DNA of 64,000 nucleotides from Nonomuraea fuscirosea (GCF_003001935.1 NZ_PVNG01000002.1:434001-498000), one strand, 5' to 3'. Counted from the first letter of the stretch, positions 7,741-17,487 are shown. The notes: generated by a model from the sequence alone, not told the origin. Program-made: numbers and translations.

Positions 7741-9288
7741 TTGCCCGCACTGGTGGTGGGGCCGATGCTGCGGTATGTCGACTCCGAAAGCGCGTCGATC
7801 TGGGTGGAGACCGCCGAGCCCTGCACGGTCGCCGTCGAGGCGGGAGGCAGGACTTACCGGTCGCCCACCTTCACCGTGCACGGTCACCACTACGCGATCG
7901 TGGATCTCGTCGAGTTGTCCCAGGATATCGCGTCGTACACGGTGGAGCTCGACGGGGAGCGGGTTTGGCCGATGGCGGGTCGCCCGCCGTCCCGGATCAG
8001 GCTGCTGCCCCGGGAAGGGGTGCGCCGGGTGGCGTTCGGATCGTGCCGCACCAGCGTGCCCCACGACGCCGCGCACGTGCGTTCCCACGGTGACGACGTC
8101 CTGCGCGCCTTCGGCGAGCACCTCCCCGAGGCCGGCGAGGACGAGTGGCCCGACCTGCTGCTGCTCCTCGGCGACCAGGTCTACGCCGACAACCCCTCGC
8201 CCGACATGCTGGCCTACATCCGCTCCCGCAGGGACACCGAGCCGCAGGGCGAGATCGCCGACTTCGAGGAGTACGCCGAGCTCTACCGCCAGGCGTGGAC
8301 CGAGACCGAGATCCGGTGGCTGCTGTCCACCGTGCCGAGCGCGATGATCTTCGACGACCACGATCTGCGCGACGACTGGAACACCTCGCAGCCCTGGCGC
8401 GAGCAGATGGCCAGGACGTCGTGGTGGCGCCGCCGGGTGGTGGCCGGGCTCGGGGCGTACTGGATCTACCAGCACCTCGGCAACCTCTCACCCGCCGAGC
8501 GGGCGGAGGACCCGCTGCTGCGCAAGCTGATGGAGGGCGACGGCGGGCAGGCCCTCGACGCCTTCGCCGACAAGGCCGACGCCGAGCCCACCAGCAACCG
8601 CTGGAGCTACGCCCGCGACCTCGGCCCGGCCCGGCTCATCATGGTCGACACCCGGTGCGCCAGGCAGCTCACGCCCGGCAACCGCCGCATGCTCGACGCA
8701 GACGAGTGGGCCTGGCTGGAGGAGCAGGTCAGCCGCCCGACCGAGCAGCTGATCATCGGCTCGTCGATCCCGTTCCTGCTGCCCGAGGGCGTCCACGGCG
8801 TGCAGAACTGGAACGAGGCCCTGAGCGACGGCAAGTGGGGGCCCGTGGTGCGGCGGTGGTCGGAGACGTTCCGGCAGGCCATCGACCTGGAGCACTGGGC
8901 GGCGTTCCGGCGCTCGTTCGAGGACCTGGCCCGGCTGCTGATCGGGCTGGGCAAGCCGGTGATGATCCTGTCGGGCGACGTGCACTACTCCTACCTGGCC
9001 AAAGCCGATCGCGGGCCCGTCTTCCAGATCGTCTGCTCGCCGATCCGCAACCCGCTCAGCCGCATGCTGCGCTGGGCCAACGTGTTCACCCAGTTCTCGA
9101 TCGCGACCCTGGTGGGCGGCCTGCTGGCGCGCTCGGCGGGCATCCCGCGCCCGCCGTTCCGCTGGCGGATCACGAAGGGCCCGCTGTTCCAGAACGCGCT
9201 CGCCGTGCTGACCCTGCCCGACGAGGTCACCTGGTACGGCTCCACCGGCGAGGTGGTCAAGCCGATCGACTCCGCCCGCCTACGCTGA
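7741..9288 (+). CDS. PhoD-like metallophosphatase (alkaline phosphatase D family)
   Basis: Metal-dependent phosphoesterase of the PhoD superfamily, 515 residues. Ligand motifs are visible in order: FGSCRTSVP, LLLLLGDQVYADN, FDDHDLRDDWN and ILSGDVHYSYLA. No signal peptide or twin-arginine leader, unlike the secreted PhoD enzymes, so it is likely cytoplasmic; such proteins are widespread in actinobacteria and their substrate is unknown. TTG start chosen because AGGAGG (7727-7732) sits 8 nt upstream; an open frame extends further upstream but without support. Confidence 0.85.
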   Translation: MPALVVGPMLRYVDSESASIWVETAEPCTVAVEAGGRTYRSPTFTVHGHHYAIVDLVELSQDIASYTVELDGERVWPMAGRPPSRIRLLPREGVRRVAFGSCRTSVPHDAAHVRSHGDDVLRAFGEHLPEAGEDEWPDLLLLLGDQVYADNPSPDMLAYIRSRRDTEPQGEIADFEEYAELYRQAWTETEIRWLLSTVPSAMIFDDHDLRDDWNTSQPWREQMARTSWWRRRVVAGLGAYWIYQHLGNLSPAERAEDPLLRKLMEGDGGQALDAFADKADAEPTSNRWSYARDLGPARLIMVDTRCARQLTPGNRRMLDADEWAWLEEQVSRPTEQLIIGSSIPFLLPEGVHGVQNWNEALSDGKWGPVVRRWSETFRQAIDLEHWAAFRRSFEDLARLLIGLGKPVMILSGDVHYSYLAKADRGPVFQIVCSPIRNPLSRMLRWANVFTQFSIATLVGGLLARSAGIPRPPFRWRITKGPLFQNALAVLTLPDEVTWYGSTGEVVKPIDSARLR

Positions 9289-9293
9289 TCTCC

Positions 9294-10004
9294 ATGGATG
9301 CCAACGCCGTCGCCGTACCCTTCTACGATCTCTGGCACGAGGACGGGCACGTGCCGCTGATCCGTGAGCTGCTGCCGCCCCTGCTGGCCGGGGTGCGGCG
9401 CGGTGTGATCGAGATCGGCGCGGGCACGGGCCTGATCACCGAAGTGATCGCCCGCGCCACCCCGGCCGAGATCTACGCCGTCGAGCCGTCGCTCGGCATG
9501 CGTTCCGTGCTCGTCTCCCGGCTGGCCCAGGACCCGCCGGCCCTCCGGCGGGTGACCGTGCTGCCGTGCGGGGCCCTCGACGTGGACGTGGACGAGCCGG
9601 TCGAGGCCGTGGTGATGATCTCGGTGCTGCAGAGCTTCTCCGCCGCCGAACGGGCCGAGCTGTGGCGGGTGCTGGCCAGGCAGCTGGAGCCGGGCGGGCG
9701 GCTGCTGTTCAACTGGCGGCAGCGGGGCGCGGCCGTGCCGGGGGAGCTCGTGTCCATGGGCTCCTATCCGGTGGGGCGGCACACGTACGAGGTGGCCGGG
9801 CAGGTGCTCGACGCCTCGGGGGAGAGCGTCACCTCGCGCTTCGTCTACCGGACCAGGCAGCGCGGCGTGGTGGTGAGCGAGGACGAGGTGGTCTCCACCA
9901 GTCACTGGCCGGCCGGGGAGGTCCTGGTGGCCGAGCTGAAGGAGCAGGGGTTCGTCGCCGAGGACGCGCCCGACGGCATGCAGGTGTGGTCGCTGCCCGC
10001 ATGA
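9294..10004 (+). CDS. Class I SAM-dependent methyltransferase
   Basis: Small-molecule-type methyltransferase, 236 residues. SAM-binding motif I is IEIGAGTG at residues 39-46, followed by an acidic motif II (VEPS) and motif IV around VVMISVLQSF. The substrate is unknown. TACGCT at 9281-9286 lies seven bases before the ATG and there is no Shine-Dalgarno sequence, so an independent leaderless transcript is likely even though the phosphatase gene ends only 5 bp upstream. Confidence 0.85.
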   Translation: MDANAVAVPFYDLWHEDGHVPLIRELLPPLLAGVRRGVIEIGAGTGLITEVIARATPAEIYAVEPSLGMRSVLVSRLAQDPPALRRVTVLPCGALDVDVDEPVEAVVMISVLQSFSAAERAELWRVLARQLEPGGRLLFNWRQRGAAVPGELVSMGSYPVGRHTYEVAGQVLDASGESVTSRFVYRTRQRGVVVSEDEVVSTSHWPAGEVLVAELKEQGFVAEDAPDGMQVWSLPA

Positions 10005-10010
10005 CATGCC

Positions 10011-10041
10011 GGGGCCCGGCCACCACCGGTGGCCGGGCCCC
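10011..10041. terminator. Bidirectional terminator
   Basis: Perfect 14-bp arms GGGGCCCGGCCACC / GGTGGCCGGGCCCC with a 3-nt loop between the convergent methyltransferase and rocD genes. Confidence 0.8.
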
Positions 10042-10090
10042 TGCCGCCTCCTTCCGCTCCGCCGGGCTCACCGGCGCTACGGCTGCCCTG

Positions 10091-11308
10091 TTACGGGTGC
10101 TGCAGGTCGTAGACGGCGTCGGTGAACTGGTCGATCGCCCAGAGCAGGTCCTCTTCCGAGATGACGATCGGCGGCGCCAGCCGGATCGTGGACCCGTGCG
10201 TGTCCTTGGCCAGCACGCCCCGCTTCAGCAGCGCCTTCGAGACCTCGCGGCCGGTGCCCAGGTCGGGGTGGATGTCCACGCCCGCCCACAGCCCGCGCCC
10301 GCGCACCGCCACCACGCCGCCCTTGCCGACCAGGTCGCGCAGCCGCGTGTGCAGCAGCTCGCCCAGCTTGGCGGCCCTGGCCTGGATCTCGCCGGTGCCC
10401 AGGATCTCGATCACCGCGTTGGCCACCGCGCACGCCAGCGGGTTGCCGCCGAACGTGGAGCCGTGCTGGCCGGGGTGGATGACCCCGAGCACGTCCCGGT
10501 TGGCCGCGACGGCCGAGACCGGGACGACGCCGCCGCCCAGGGCCTTGCCCAGGACGTACATGTCGGGCACGACGCCCTCGAAGTCGCACGCGAACGTCTG
10601 GCCCGTGCGCCCCAGCCCCGACTGGACCTCGTCGGCGATCATCAGGATGCCCTGGGCCGTGCACAGCTGCCGCACCTCGCCCAGGTAGCCGTCCGGCGGC
10701 ACCAGCACGCCGGCCTCGCCCTGGATCGGCTCGACCAGCACCCCGACCGTGTTCGCGTCCACGGCCTGCCTGATCGCCTCGATGTCGCCGTAGCGGACGA
10801 CGCGGAAGCCCGGCGTGTACGGGCCGAAGTTGTCGTGCGCGTCGGGGTCGGTGGAGAAGCTGACGATCGTGGTGGTACGGCCGTGGAAGTTGCCCTCCAT
10901 CACGATGATGTTGGCCTGGTCCGGCTCGACGCCCTTGACCTCGTAGCCCCACTTGCGCGCCACCTTGATGGCGGTCTCCACCGCCTCGGCGCCGGTGTTC
11001 ATGGGCAGGACCAGGTCCTTGCCGGTGAGGTCGCCCAGCCCGGCGCAGAACTGCGCGAACTGGTCGTGATAGAAGGCGCGGCTGGTCAGCGTCAGCCGTT
11101 CGAGCTGCTCCTTCGCGGCCTGGATGATCTTCGGATGGCCGTGGCCGAAGTTGAGCGAGGAGTAGCCGGACAGGCAGTCCAGATACCGCTTGCCGTCGAC
11201 GTCGGTGACCCAGGCGCCGTGCGCCTCGTGGATCACCACGGGCAGTGGATGGTAGTTGTGCGCGCTGCGGCGCTCGCTCACTTCGATCAGCTCTGCGCTG
11301 GTGGTCAT
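10091..11308 (-). CDS. rocD: Ornithine aminotransferase
   Basis: PLP-dependent transfer of the delta-amino group of ornithine to 2-oxoglutarate, giving glutamate semialdehyde; class III aminotransferase, 405 residues. The PLP lysine is Lys255 in VLGKALGGG, preceded by the ADEVQSGLGRTG block that holds the cofactor-binding aspartate. Starts 2 nt after the stop of the amidinohydrolase-like gene, so the pair forms an operon that would turn arginine into ornithine and then glutamate. The divergently lying AsnC-type gene is the expected regulator. Confidence 0.93.
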   Translation of the reverse strand: MTTSAELIEVSERRSAHNYHPLPVVIHEAHGAWVTDVDGKRYLDCLSGYSSLNFGHGHPKIIQAAKEQLERLTLTSRAFYHDQFAQFCAGLGDLTGKDLVLPMNTGAEAVETAIKVARKWGYEVKGVEPDQANIIVMEGNFHGRTTTIVSFSTDPDAHDNFGPYTPGFRVVRYGDIEAIRQAVDANTVGVLVEPIQGEAGVLVPPDGYLGEVRQLCTAQGILMIADEVQSGLGRTGQTFACDFEGVVPDMYVLGKALGGGVVPVSAVAANRDVLGVIHPGQHGSTFGGNPLACAVANAVIEILGTGEIQARAAKLGELLHTRLRDLVGKGGVVAVRGRGLWAGVDIHPDLGTGREVSKALLKRGVLAKDTHGSTIRLAPPIVISEEDLLWAIDQFTDAVYDLQHP

Positions 11309-11310
11309 GA

Positions 11311-12108
11311 TCAGTTCTCCCCCCTGATCTCAAGTGTGCAGCACTTGGGGCCGCCGCCCGCCTTACGCAGCTCCGACAGATCGACCGGGATCACCTCGTA
11401 GCCGCGCCGCTTGAGCTCCAGCTGCAGATCGGAGGCCTCGGCGTTGACGACCACGTTCGTGCCGTCGCTGACCGCGTTCAGCCCGAGTACCTCGGCGTCG
11501 CGGTCCGTCGCGATCACCGCGTCGGGGAACATGCGGCGCAGCACCGCGAGGCTCCCCGGCGAGAAGGCGGCGGGGTAGTAGCCGACGTTGTGCCCGTCGA
11601 TCGGGAACAGCGCCGTGTCGAGGTGGTAGAACCGCGGGTCCACCAGCGTCAGCGAGACGACGGGCCGGCCCAGGTATTCCTGCGCCTCCTGGTGGGCGAC
11701 CACGTCCGTGCGGAAGCCCGTGCCGGCCAGGATGACGTCGTCCAGGGTGAGGAAGTCGCCCTCGCCCTCGTTGACGTGGGACGGTTCGAGCGCCTCGTAG
11801 CCGCGGTCGGTGAACCAGCGCAGGTAGGCCGGGCCCTCGGCGGCGCGCTGCGGGTAGGCGAAGCGCGCGCCGTAGACGCGGCCGCCCACGACCAGGGCGC
11901 CGTTCGCGGCGAACACCATGTCGGGCAGCCCCTCGATCGGGTCGATCAGGCTCACCTGGTGTCCGAGCTCCTCGTACGCCGACTTGAGGCCCTCCCACTG
12001 CCGGACCGCCACGTCACGGTCCGCTCCGGCCTCGGGACGCATCCACGGATTGATCGTGTACTCGACCGTGAAGTAGTCCGGGCGGCACATGAGGAAGTGT
12101 TTGGGCAT
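11311..12108 (-). CDS. ddaH: Amidinotransferase-fold hydrolase (DDAH / arginine dihydrolase-like)
   Basis: Pentein-fold guanidine-modifying enzyme, usually labelled dimethylarginine dimethylaminohydrolase. The active site is complete: acidic GEGD near residue 117, His162 in YHLDT and nucleophile Cys256 in GGGPKCCT. Asn20 in INPWM and Asn69 in FAANG are features I associate with the arginine dihydrolase (ArgZ/AgrE) group, which converts arginine to ornithine, CO2 and ammonia. Feeding ornithine to RocD next door makes biological sense. ATG at 12108 is preceded by GGAG. Whether methylarginine or arginine is the substrate is unproven. Confidence 0.8.
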   Translation of the reverse strand: MPKHFLMCRPDYFTVEYTINPWMRPEAGADRDVAVRQWEGLKSAYEELGHQVSLIDPIEGLPDMVFAANGALVVGGRVYGARFAYPQRAAEGPAYLRWFTDRGYEALEPSHVNEGEGDFLTLDDVILAGTGFRTDVVAHQEAQEYLGRPVVSLTLVDPRFYHLDTALFPIDGHNVGYYPAAFSPGSLAVLRRMFPDAVIATDRDAEVLGLNAVSDGTNVVVNAEASDLQLELKRRGYEVIPVDLSELRKAGGGPKCCTLEIRGEN

Positions 12109-12201
12109 GCAACGCTCCAACGGGTCGTAACCAGGGAAAACCCCCTTCAGGGGACGCGCCCAGCCTAGGAATGCCCGATTGGGCAAGCCAAGGGGTTGAC
12201 A

Positions 12202-12229
12202 TTGCGTCTTGCCGCCGATCGGTTGCGTC
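12202..12229. promoter_or_regulatory. Direct repeat TTGCGTC x2, candidate AsnC operator
   Basis: TTGCGTC at 12202-12208 and 12223-12229 are spaced 21 bp, two helical turns, upstream of the hydrolase-rocD operon and directly at the 3' end of the AsnC gene. The spacing suits an Lrp/AsnC dimer. Confidence 0.35.
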
Positions 12230-12231
12230 TT

Positions 12232-12717
12232 TCACCCGATCGAGGGGGATTCGTTGCGCACCTCGGGCACGGACGGGTTGTGAGTTGCGTCCACCAGCCG
12301 CGACAGCACGATGGCGCTCTTCGTCCGCACCACGAACGTCTCCGCCGCGATGCGCTCGATCACCCGTTCGACGTGCCGCACGTCCGTCGCCCTGATGTGC
12401 AGGAGCGCGTCCGCCTCGCCGGTGATCGTGGCCGCGCCCACGACCTCGGGGAACCTGGCCACGGCCAGCGCGATGTCCGACGGCTTCGTCTTGCCCTGGC
12501 AGAACAGCTCCACGTACGCCTCGGTCGTCCAGCCGAGCGCCTGCGGCGCCACCCGCGCGCTGAACCCGGTGATCGCCCCCAGTTCGCGCAGCCGGTCCAC
12601 CCGCCGCTTGACCGCCGAGGCGCTCAGCCCGACCCGGTGGCCGATCTCGGCGTAGGTCTGGCGGGCGTCGTCCACGAGCGCCGCGATGATGTCACGATCG
12701 AGCCGGTCCAGTTCCAC
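12232..12717 (-). CDS. Lrp/AsnC-family transcriptional regulator
   Basis: Feast/famine regulator, 161 residues: N-terminal helix-turn-helix (about residues 1-60, LDRLDRDIIAALVDDARQTYAEIGHRVGLSASAVKRRV region) and a C-terminal RAM ligand-binding domain. It lies just upstream of the arginine/ornithine operon on the same strand and probably senses arginine or ornithine. GTG start at 12717; TATACA at 12724-12729 is six bases upstream, so the mRNA is likely leaderless. Confidence 0.85.
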   Translation of the reverse strand: MELDRLDRDIIAALVDDARQTYAEIGHRVGLSASAVKRRVDRLRELGAITGFSARVAPQALGWTTEAYVELFCQGKTKPSDIALAVARFPEVVGAATITGEADALLHIRATDVRHVERVIERIAAETFVVRTKSAIVLSRLVDATHNPSVPEVRNESPSIG

Positions 12718-12841
12718 GCGCTCTGTATACCGCCTGGCCAGGCTGGCGCGCGACGAGCGGCACGCGGGAGACTGGGCGGGCGGGCGGCGACCCCCGTCGA
12801 GCGCCGCCCCTTCGACTTGTGACCGGAAGGTATTTCGCAGC

Positions 12842-15205
12842 ATGACTATCGCCGGCTTTCCCGAGGATTTCGTCTGGGGAGTGTCCACCTCGGCCTTCCA
12901 GATCGAGGGGGCGACCTCCGCCGACGGCCGCACCCCGTCGATCTGGGACACCTTCACCGCCGACCGGGCGGAGGCGTGCGACCATTACCACCGCTATCCC
13001 GAGGACGTGCGGCTGATGAAAGAGCTGGGCATGGCCGCCTACCGGTTCTCGGTGAGCTGGACGCGGGTCTTTCCCGACGACTCGGGAAAGGTCAACCAAG
13101 CCGGGCTCGACTTCTACGACAGATTGGTCGACGAGCTGACCGGCGCGGGCATCACGCCGTACGCCACGCTTTATCACTGGGATCTGCCGCAATGGGCCGA
13201 GGACGCGGGCGGCTGGCCCGCGCGGGACACGGCCTGTCGTTTCGCCGACTACGCCGCCGCCGTGCACGAGCGGCTCGGCGACCGGGTCGGCACCTGGTTC
13301 ACGCTGAACGAGCCGTGGGTGGCGGCCTTCCTCGGCTACGGCTCCGGCGTGCACGCGCCGGGCCGCGCGTCGGCCCCCGACGCCTTCCGCGCCGCCCACC
13401 ACATGCTGCTCGCGCACGGCCTGGGCGTACGGGCCCTGCGTGACGCCGGAGCCGCCGAGGTCGGCGCCGTGCTCAACATCTCGCCCGTGATGACGCCGGC
13501 CCAGGTCAGCGACTTCGGCAGGACGCTGTCGGAGGAGGACGCCGAGGCCGTCGCGCGGATCGACGCCCTGGTCAACCGGCAGTTCCTCGAACCGATGCTG
13601 CGCGGCGCCTATCCCGCCGAGCTGCTGGAGATCGCCGAGCGACACGGCGGTCTCGGCCACGTACGCGACGGGGACCTCGACGTCATCGCCCAGCCGCTCG
13701 ACCTGCTCGGCGTCAACTACTACACCCCGCTGGTCGTCCAGGCCCAGCCGAGCGAGCCCGCCGGCGCGGCCTTTCCCGGCAGCGAGGGAATCCTCTTCTG
13801 CACCATTCCCACGGCCGTCACCGCCATGGGCTGGCCGATCGTGCCCAACTGCCTCGCGCTGCTCCTCGACCGCCTTTCCGGCGAATATCCCGACCTCGAC
13901 CTGATGATCACCGAGAACGGCGCCGACTTCGTGGACGTGGTGACCGGCGACGGCATTCACGACGTCGACCGGATCAGCTTCGTCGAGGAACACCTGCGGG
14001 CTTTGCGGGGCGCCGTCGAGAAAGGCGCGAAAGTACGCGGATATCTCGTCTGGACGCTGCTCGACAATCTCGAATGGGCCGACGGGTACCAGCGCAAGTT
14101 CGGTCTCGTGCACGTCGATTTCGCCACCCAGAAACGCCGGTTGAAGGACAGCGCGCTGTGGTACCGCGACGTCATCAGCCGCAACGGCCTGACCGAGGCC
14201 CGGCCCAGGCGCCCGACCCTGGAGACGGTGGCCGCCCGCGCCGGGGTGTCGAGGGCCACCGTCTCACGCGTCGTCAACGGGGAGTCGTCGGTCAGTTCCG
14301 AGGTGCGGGCCACCGTGATGCGGGCCGTCAGGGAGATCGGCTACGTGCCCAACGCCGCCGCCCGCAGCCTCGTCACCCGCCGCACCAACGCCGTCGCCCT
14401 CGTGCTGTCCGTGCCCCGCCAGGGCGGTGACGCGCTGACGGCCGCTGTCGTCCAGTCCGTCGTCCAGTACGTCACGAGCCTGCTGGAGGGCGCGGGCAAG
14501 CAGATCACGCTCATGCTGGCCGACACGGCCGAGAGTCATCGCCGCATCGTCGCGCACGTCGAGGGGCGGCTGGCGGACGGGGTCGTGCTGCTGCCGCCCG
14601 ACCGGGGCGACACCCTCGCCGAGCGGCTCTCGCGCACCGAGGTGCCGGTCGTGCTGCTGGGCAAGCCGCCCATCGCTTCGATGGTCCCGTACGTGGACGT
14701 GGACAACGCGGGCGGCGCGGCGGCCGCCACCGACCACCTCGTCTCGCTCGGCCGGCGGCGCATCGGCATGATCTGCGGCCCCATGGACCTGGTCACCGTG
14801 CAGGACCGGCTGGCCGGCCACCGTACGGCGCTGCGGCGGGCGGGCCTCCGCCCGCACCTGGCCGTGGCCGACGACCTCACCCGCGCGGCGGGGACGGCGG
14901 CCACCCACCGTCTCCTCGGCGACGACCCGGAGCTGGACGCGGTCTTCGCCGCCACCGACCAGCTCGCCATCGGAGCGCTCACGGCGGCGCGGGAGGCCGG
15001 CCGGCGGGTGCCGGAGGACCTGGCGGTCGTCGGCTTCGACGACGTGGACGCCGCCTCGGCCACCACCCCGGCGCTGACCACCGTCCGCGTCCCGGTCGCC
15101 GACCAAGCGCTCGCGCTGGCCCGGCTGCTGCTGTCACGCCTGGAGGGACGGCACACCACCTCCGTCGTGCTCCCGGCCCGGCTCGTCGTGCGCGAGTCGG
15201 CCTGA
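12842..15205 (+). CDS. GH1 beta-glucosidase fused to a LacI-family regulator
   Basis: One uninterrupted 787-residue frame. Residues 1-449 are a full glycoside hydrolase family 1 beta-glucosidase: FVWGVSTSAFQIEG start, acid/base Glu157 in TLNEP, nucleophile Glu358 in ITENG, and the normal C-terminus DSALWYRDVISRNGL. It runs directly into residues 457-505, a complete LacI helix-turn-helix (TLETVAARAGVSRATVSRVV), followed by a sugar-binding periplasmic-binding-protein-like domain to residue 787. There is no stop codon between them, and no ATG or GTG before the HTH; only a TTG within the GH1 end, without a clear ribosome site, could start a separate regulator. The start ATG has GGAAGG 11 nt upstream. 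No sugar transporter is adjacent. Confidence 0.85.
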   Translation: MTIAGFPEDFVWGVSTSAFQIEGATSADGRTPSIWDTFTADRAEACDHYHRYPEDVRLMKELGMAAYRFSVSWTRVFPDDSGKVNQAGLDFYDRLVDELTGAGITPYATLYHWDLPQWAEDAGGWPARDTACRFADYAAAVHERLGDRVGTWFTLNEPWVAAFLGYGSGVHAPGRASAPDAFRAAHHMLLAHGLGVRALRDAGAAEVGAVLNISPVMTPAQVSDFGRTLSEEDAEAVARIDALVNRQFLEPMLRGAYPAELLEIAERHGGLGHVRDGDLDVIAQPLDLLGVNYYTPLVVQAQPSEPAGAAFPGSEGILFCTIPTAVTAMGWPIVPNCLALLLDRLSGEYPDLDLMITENGADFVDVVTGDGIHDVDRISFVEEHLRALRGAVEKGAKVRGYLVWTLLDNLEWADGYQRKFGLVHVDFATQKRRLKDSALWYRDVISRNGLTEARPRRPTLETVAARAGVSRATVSRVVNGESSVSSEVRATVMRAVREIGYVPNAAARSLVTRRTNAVALVLSVPRQGGDALTAAVVQSVVQYVTSLLEGAGKQITLMLADTAESHRRIVAHVEGRLADGVVLLPPDRGDTLAERLSRTEVPVVLLGKPPIASMVPYVDVDNAGGAAAATDHLVSLGRRRIGMICGPMDLVTVQDRLAGHRTALRRAGLRPHLAVADDLTRAAGTAATHRLLGDDPELDAVFAATDQLAIGALTAAREAGRRVPEDLAVVGFDDVDAASATTPALTTVRVPVADQALALARLLLSRLEGRHTTSVVLPARLVVRESA

Positions 15206-15212
15206 GGGCGGC

Positions 15213-16178
15213 TCAGAGTTGCTGCTCGAAGAGGCGGGGGAAGACCTTGGAGACCTTGGACAGCAGGTACTCGCCGTACGTGCCGGTGAAGTCCACCTGG
15301 CCGTCCCACCGGCGTCCAGGGGCGTAGGGGAGGGGCGGGACCTCGCTGTCCCAGCCGGGGTCGAAGAAGAACGGGAAGCTGAGACGCTCGTTGCCGCTGC
15401 GGTTGCGGACTCGGTGCGGGGTGGAGCGGTAGTGGCCGGCGGTGAGCTTGTCGAGCATGTCGCCGATGTTGCACACGAACGTGCCCGGCACCGGGGGCGC
15501 GTCGATCCAGCCGGATCGCGTACGGACCTGCAGGCCGCCGTTGGCGTCCTGGAGGAGCAGGGTGAGCAGGCCGTAGTCGGTGTGCTCGCCCACGCCCCAG
15601 CCGTCGTCGTCAGGCGGGCTCGGCGGGTAGTGGAAGATCCGGAACAGGATGGTCGGGTCGGCGGTGTAGCCCGTACGGAAGTAGTCCTCGTCCAGGCCCA
15701 GGCTCAGCGCGATCCCGCCCATGACCGCCTGCCCGAGCTCCGTCATCCGGCGCAGGTACGCCAGCACCGCCTCGCGCAGCTCGGGGACCTGCTCGGGGAA
15801 GAGATTGGGGCCGTGCAGCGGCAGCGTGCCCGCCGGTTCCTCGGCGCCGAAATAGACGCCCTCCTTCAGGTCCGGACGCCCTGAGGTCAGTTCGCCGCCG
15901 ACCGGGAAGAAGCCGCGCCAGGCCCGGCCGCCCCGTTCCATCCGGATCTCGTCCTTCACCTCTTCCGGCAGGGCGAAGAAGCGCCGGGCGGCGGCGTCGA
16001 GCCGGTCGACGAGCTCGGCCGGCACGCCGTGACCCGAGACGTAGAAGAAGCCGCTCTCCCGGCACGCCGCCCCGATCTCCTCCGCGACCCGCTGCCTGCC
16101 CGCTTCTGACTCAGGGCCGGCTGCGGCGGCGAGGAGGGGCGACACATCGATCACCGGCAATGCGCTCACCCGCACCAT
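15213..16178 (-). CDS. Isopenicillin-N-synthase-like Fe(II)/2-oxoglutarate oxygenase
   Basis: Non-haem iron dioxygenase of 321 residues with the DIOX_N domain first and the 2OG-Fe(II) oxygenase domain second. Iron ligands His199 and Asp201 (HTDYG) and His255 (TPHRV); 2-oxoglutarate-binding Arg265-Ser267 (RLS). Such stand-alone actinobacterial members are of unknown substrate; no biosynthetic cluster is visible nearby. ATG at 16178 has GGGGA 4 nt upstream; GTGs at 16175 and 16169 are alternatives. Confidence 0.85.
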   Translation of the reverse strand: MVRVSALPVIDVSPLLAAAAGPESEAGRQRVAEEIGAACRESGFFYVSGHGVPAELVDRLDAAARRFFALPEEVKDEIRMERGGRAWRGFFPVGGELTSGRPDLKEGVYFGAEEPAGTLPLHGPNLFPEQVPELREAVLAYLRRMTELGQAVMGGIALSLGLDEDYFRTGYTADPTILFRIFHYPPSPPDDDGWGVGEHTDYGLLTLLLQDANGGLQVRTRSGWIDAPPVPGTFVCNIGDMLDKLTAGHYRSTPHRVRNRSGNERLSFPFFFDPGWDSEVPPLPYAPGRRWDGQVDFTGTYGEYLLSKVSKVFPRLFEQQL

Positions 16179-16261
16179 TGTTCCCCAAATCGCCCGGGTA
16201 TCCATGGCCGTGGCGGATGCGCGACTTAGCATCGAAGGGAGAACCCCGCCGTGGAGGCCCG

Positions 16262-17470
16262 ATGCGCCTGTTACGCCGCAACCGTTCCCGCCCCAACCGT
16301 TCCCTCGGCCGCGACCGTACGGACGGCGCCGAGGACGGAGAGGTCGTCCGCCGGGCGCCCGCCGTGGCGTACGACGGCGACCTCTACCACCTGCCCGACT
16401 GGGCGGCGCGCCGGCGCGAGGAGCGCGAGCTGGGCCGAGCGCACGCCGCCGACGGCCAGATCGACACGCTCACCCTGCAGACCGGCGGCGTGCCCCGCTT
16501 CCACGAGCTGGAGGACGAGCGGCTGGAGGAGCTGGCCAGGATCGAGGAGCGCACGGAGCAGGAGATCCAGCGGGCGCGGGCGGAGTTCGAAGGCCAGAAG
16601 ATCAGCCTGGCGGAGTCGCAGCGCGCGTTCGGGGAGGCCAGGAAGGCCCTGGAGGACAGTCAGCGCCGGGTCGCGGAGCTGGAGCAGCCCAGCAGGCGCC
16701 CCGGCGACGGCCGGCCCAGCTCCATCGCCGTCTCGGGCAGCCGCTGGCCGGTCGTGCGCCGCTGGCTGCCCGCCGCGCTGCTGCTGCTCCTGCTGCTGAT
16801 CGTCGAGGTGCCGATCCTCTACCAGGTCATCCTGAGCTGGGGCGACAGTGTGGCCATGACCGCGCTCCTGGCCGCGGGCGCCGCCCTGATCATGCTCGTG
16901 GCGCCGCACATGTACGGGCGCGCGTTCCGGTCGTGGCAGGAGCACGGCAGCCCGCTCAGGGGTCGCCTGCTGCTGATCGGCGCGGCGCTCGTCTGGCTCG
17001 GCCTCATCGCCGCCGTGGCCGTCCTGCGCCGCGACGCCCTGGTCAGGCCGCTGGTGGTGGACGGCCAGGAGATCGGCCCCACCTCCGACGGGGTCGGGCA
17101 GCTGCCCACCATGATCCTGCTGCTCGCGCTGCTGATCGCCACCGCCCTCATCGCCGCAGACCTGGGACGGCGCATGCACAACCCGAACGACCGCCGCCTG
17201 TGGGAGCTGCGCGCCAAGCGTGACGCCGAGTCCCGCGCCTGCGCCGCCGCCCAGGCCGCGTACCAGCGCGACGCCTCGTACGCGGAGAGCATCGCGCAGT
17301 ACCTGCAAGGGGTGGAACGGCGGCGGGCCGGGCGGGTGCGGCAGCTCGACAGCGGGTTCGACAGCCTGGGGACGGCCTACCTCGGGGGCGTCGTGGAGGG
17401 GCTCAGGGATCCGGAGGCGGCCAGCTGGGCCGAACGCATCGTCCACCACCGCCGCACTACTCGTCCCTGA
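16262..17470 (+). CDS. Uncharacterised coiled-coil membrane protein
   Basis: 402 residues, no family recognised. A basic N-terminus is followed by a charged coiled coil (about residues 78-142), then four hydrophobic helices (about 166-190, 197-212, 227-247, 279-300), then a second helical charged region (315-355). GGAGG precedes the ATG. Its architecture recalls the coiled-coil and lipoprotein genes at 19079-20640 and the three may act together in the envelope; the glucanase gene lies between them. That link is inference from proximity. Confidence 0.7.
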   Translation: MRLLRRNRSRPNRSLGRDRTDGAEDGEVVRRAPAVAYDGDLYHLPDWAARRREERELGRAHAADGQIDTLTLQTGGVPRFHELEDERLEELARIEERTEQEIQRARAEFEGQKISLAESQRAFGEARKALEDSQRRVAELEQPSRRPGDGRPSSIAVSGSRWPVVRRWLPAALLLLLLLIVEVPILYQVILSWGDSVAMTALLAAGAALIMLVAPHMYGRAFRSWQEHGSPLRGRLLLIGAALVWLGLIAAVAVLRRDALVRPLVVDGQEIGPTSDGVGQLPTMILLLALLIATALIAADLGRRMHNPNDRRLWELRAKRDAESRACAAAQAAYQRDASYAESIAQYLQGVERRRAGRVRQLDSGFDSLGTAYLGGVVEGLRDPEAASWAERIVHHRRTTRP

Positions 17471-17487
17471 CCGTCCCTTATGCGAGG

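Noticed and set aside
12724..12735. CTGTATACCGCC as a further GntR-type operator
   Set aside because: Only one half of the motif is present and TATACA fits better as the leaderless -10 box of the AsnC gene.
14140..15205. A separate LacI gene starting at a TTG near 14140
   Set aside because: No clear ribosome site, and the segment from that TTG to the helix-turn-helix is the conserved GH1 C-terminus, so fusion is the simpler reading; kept open as a possible second product.
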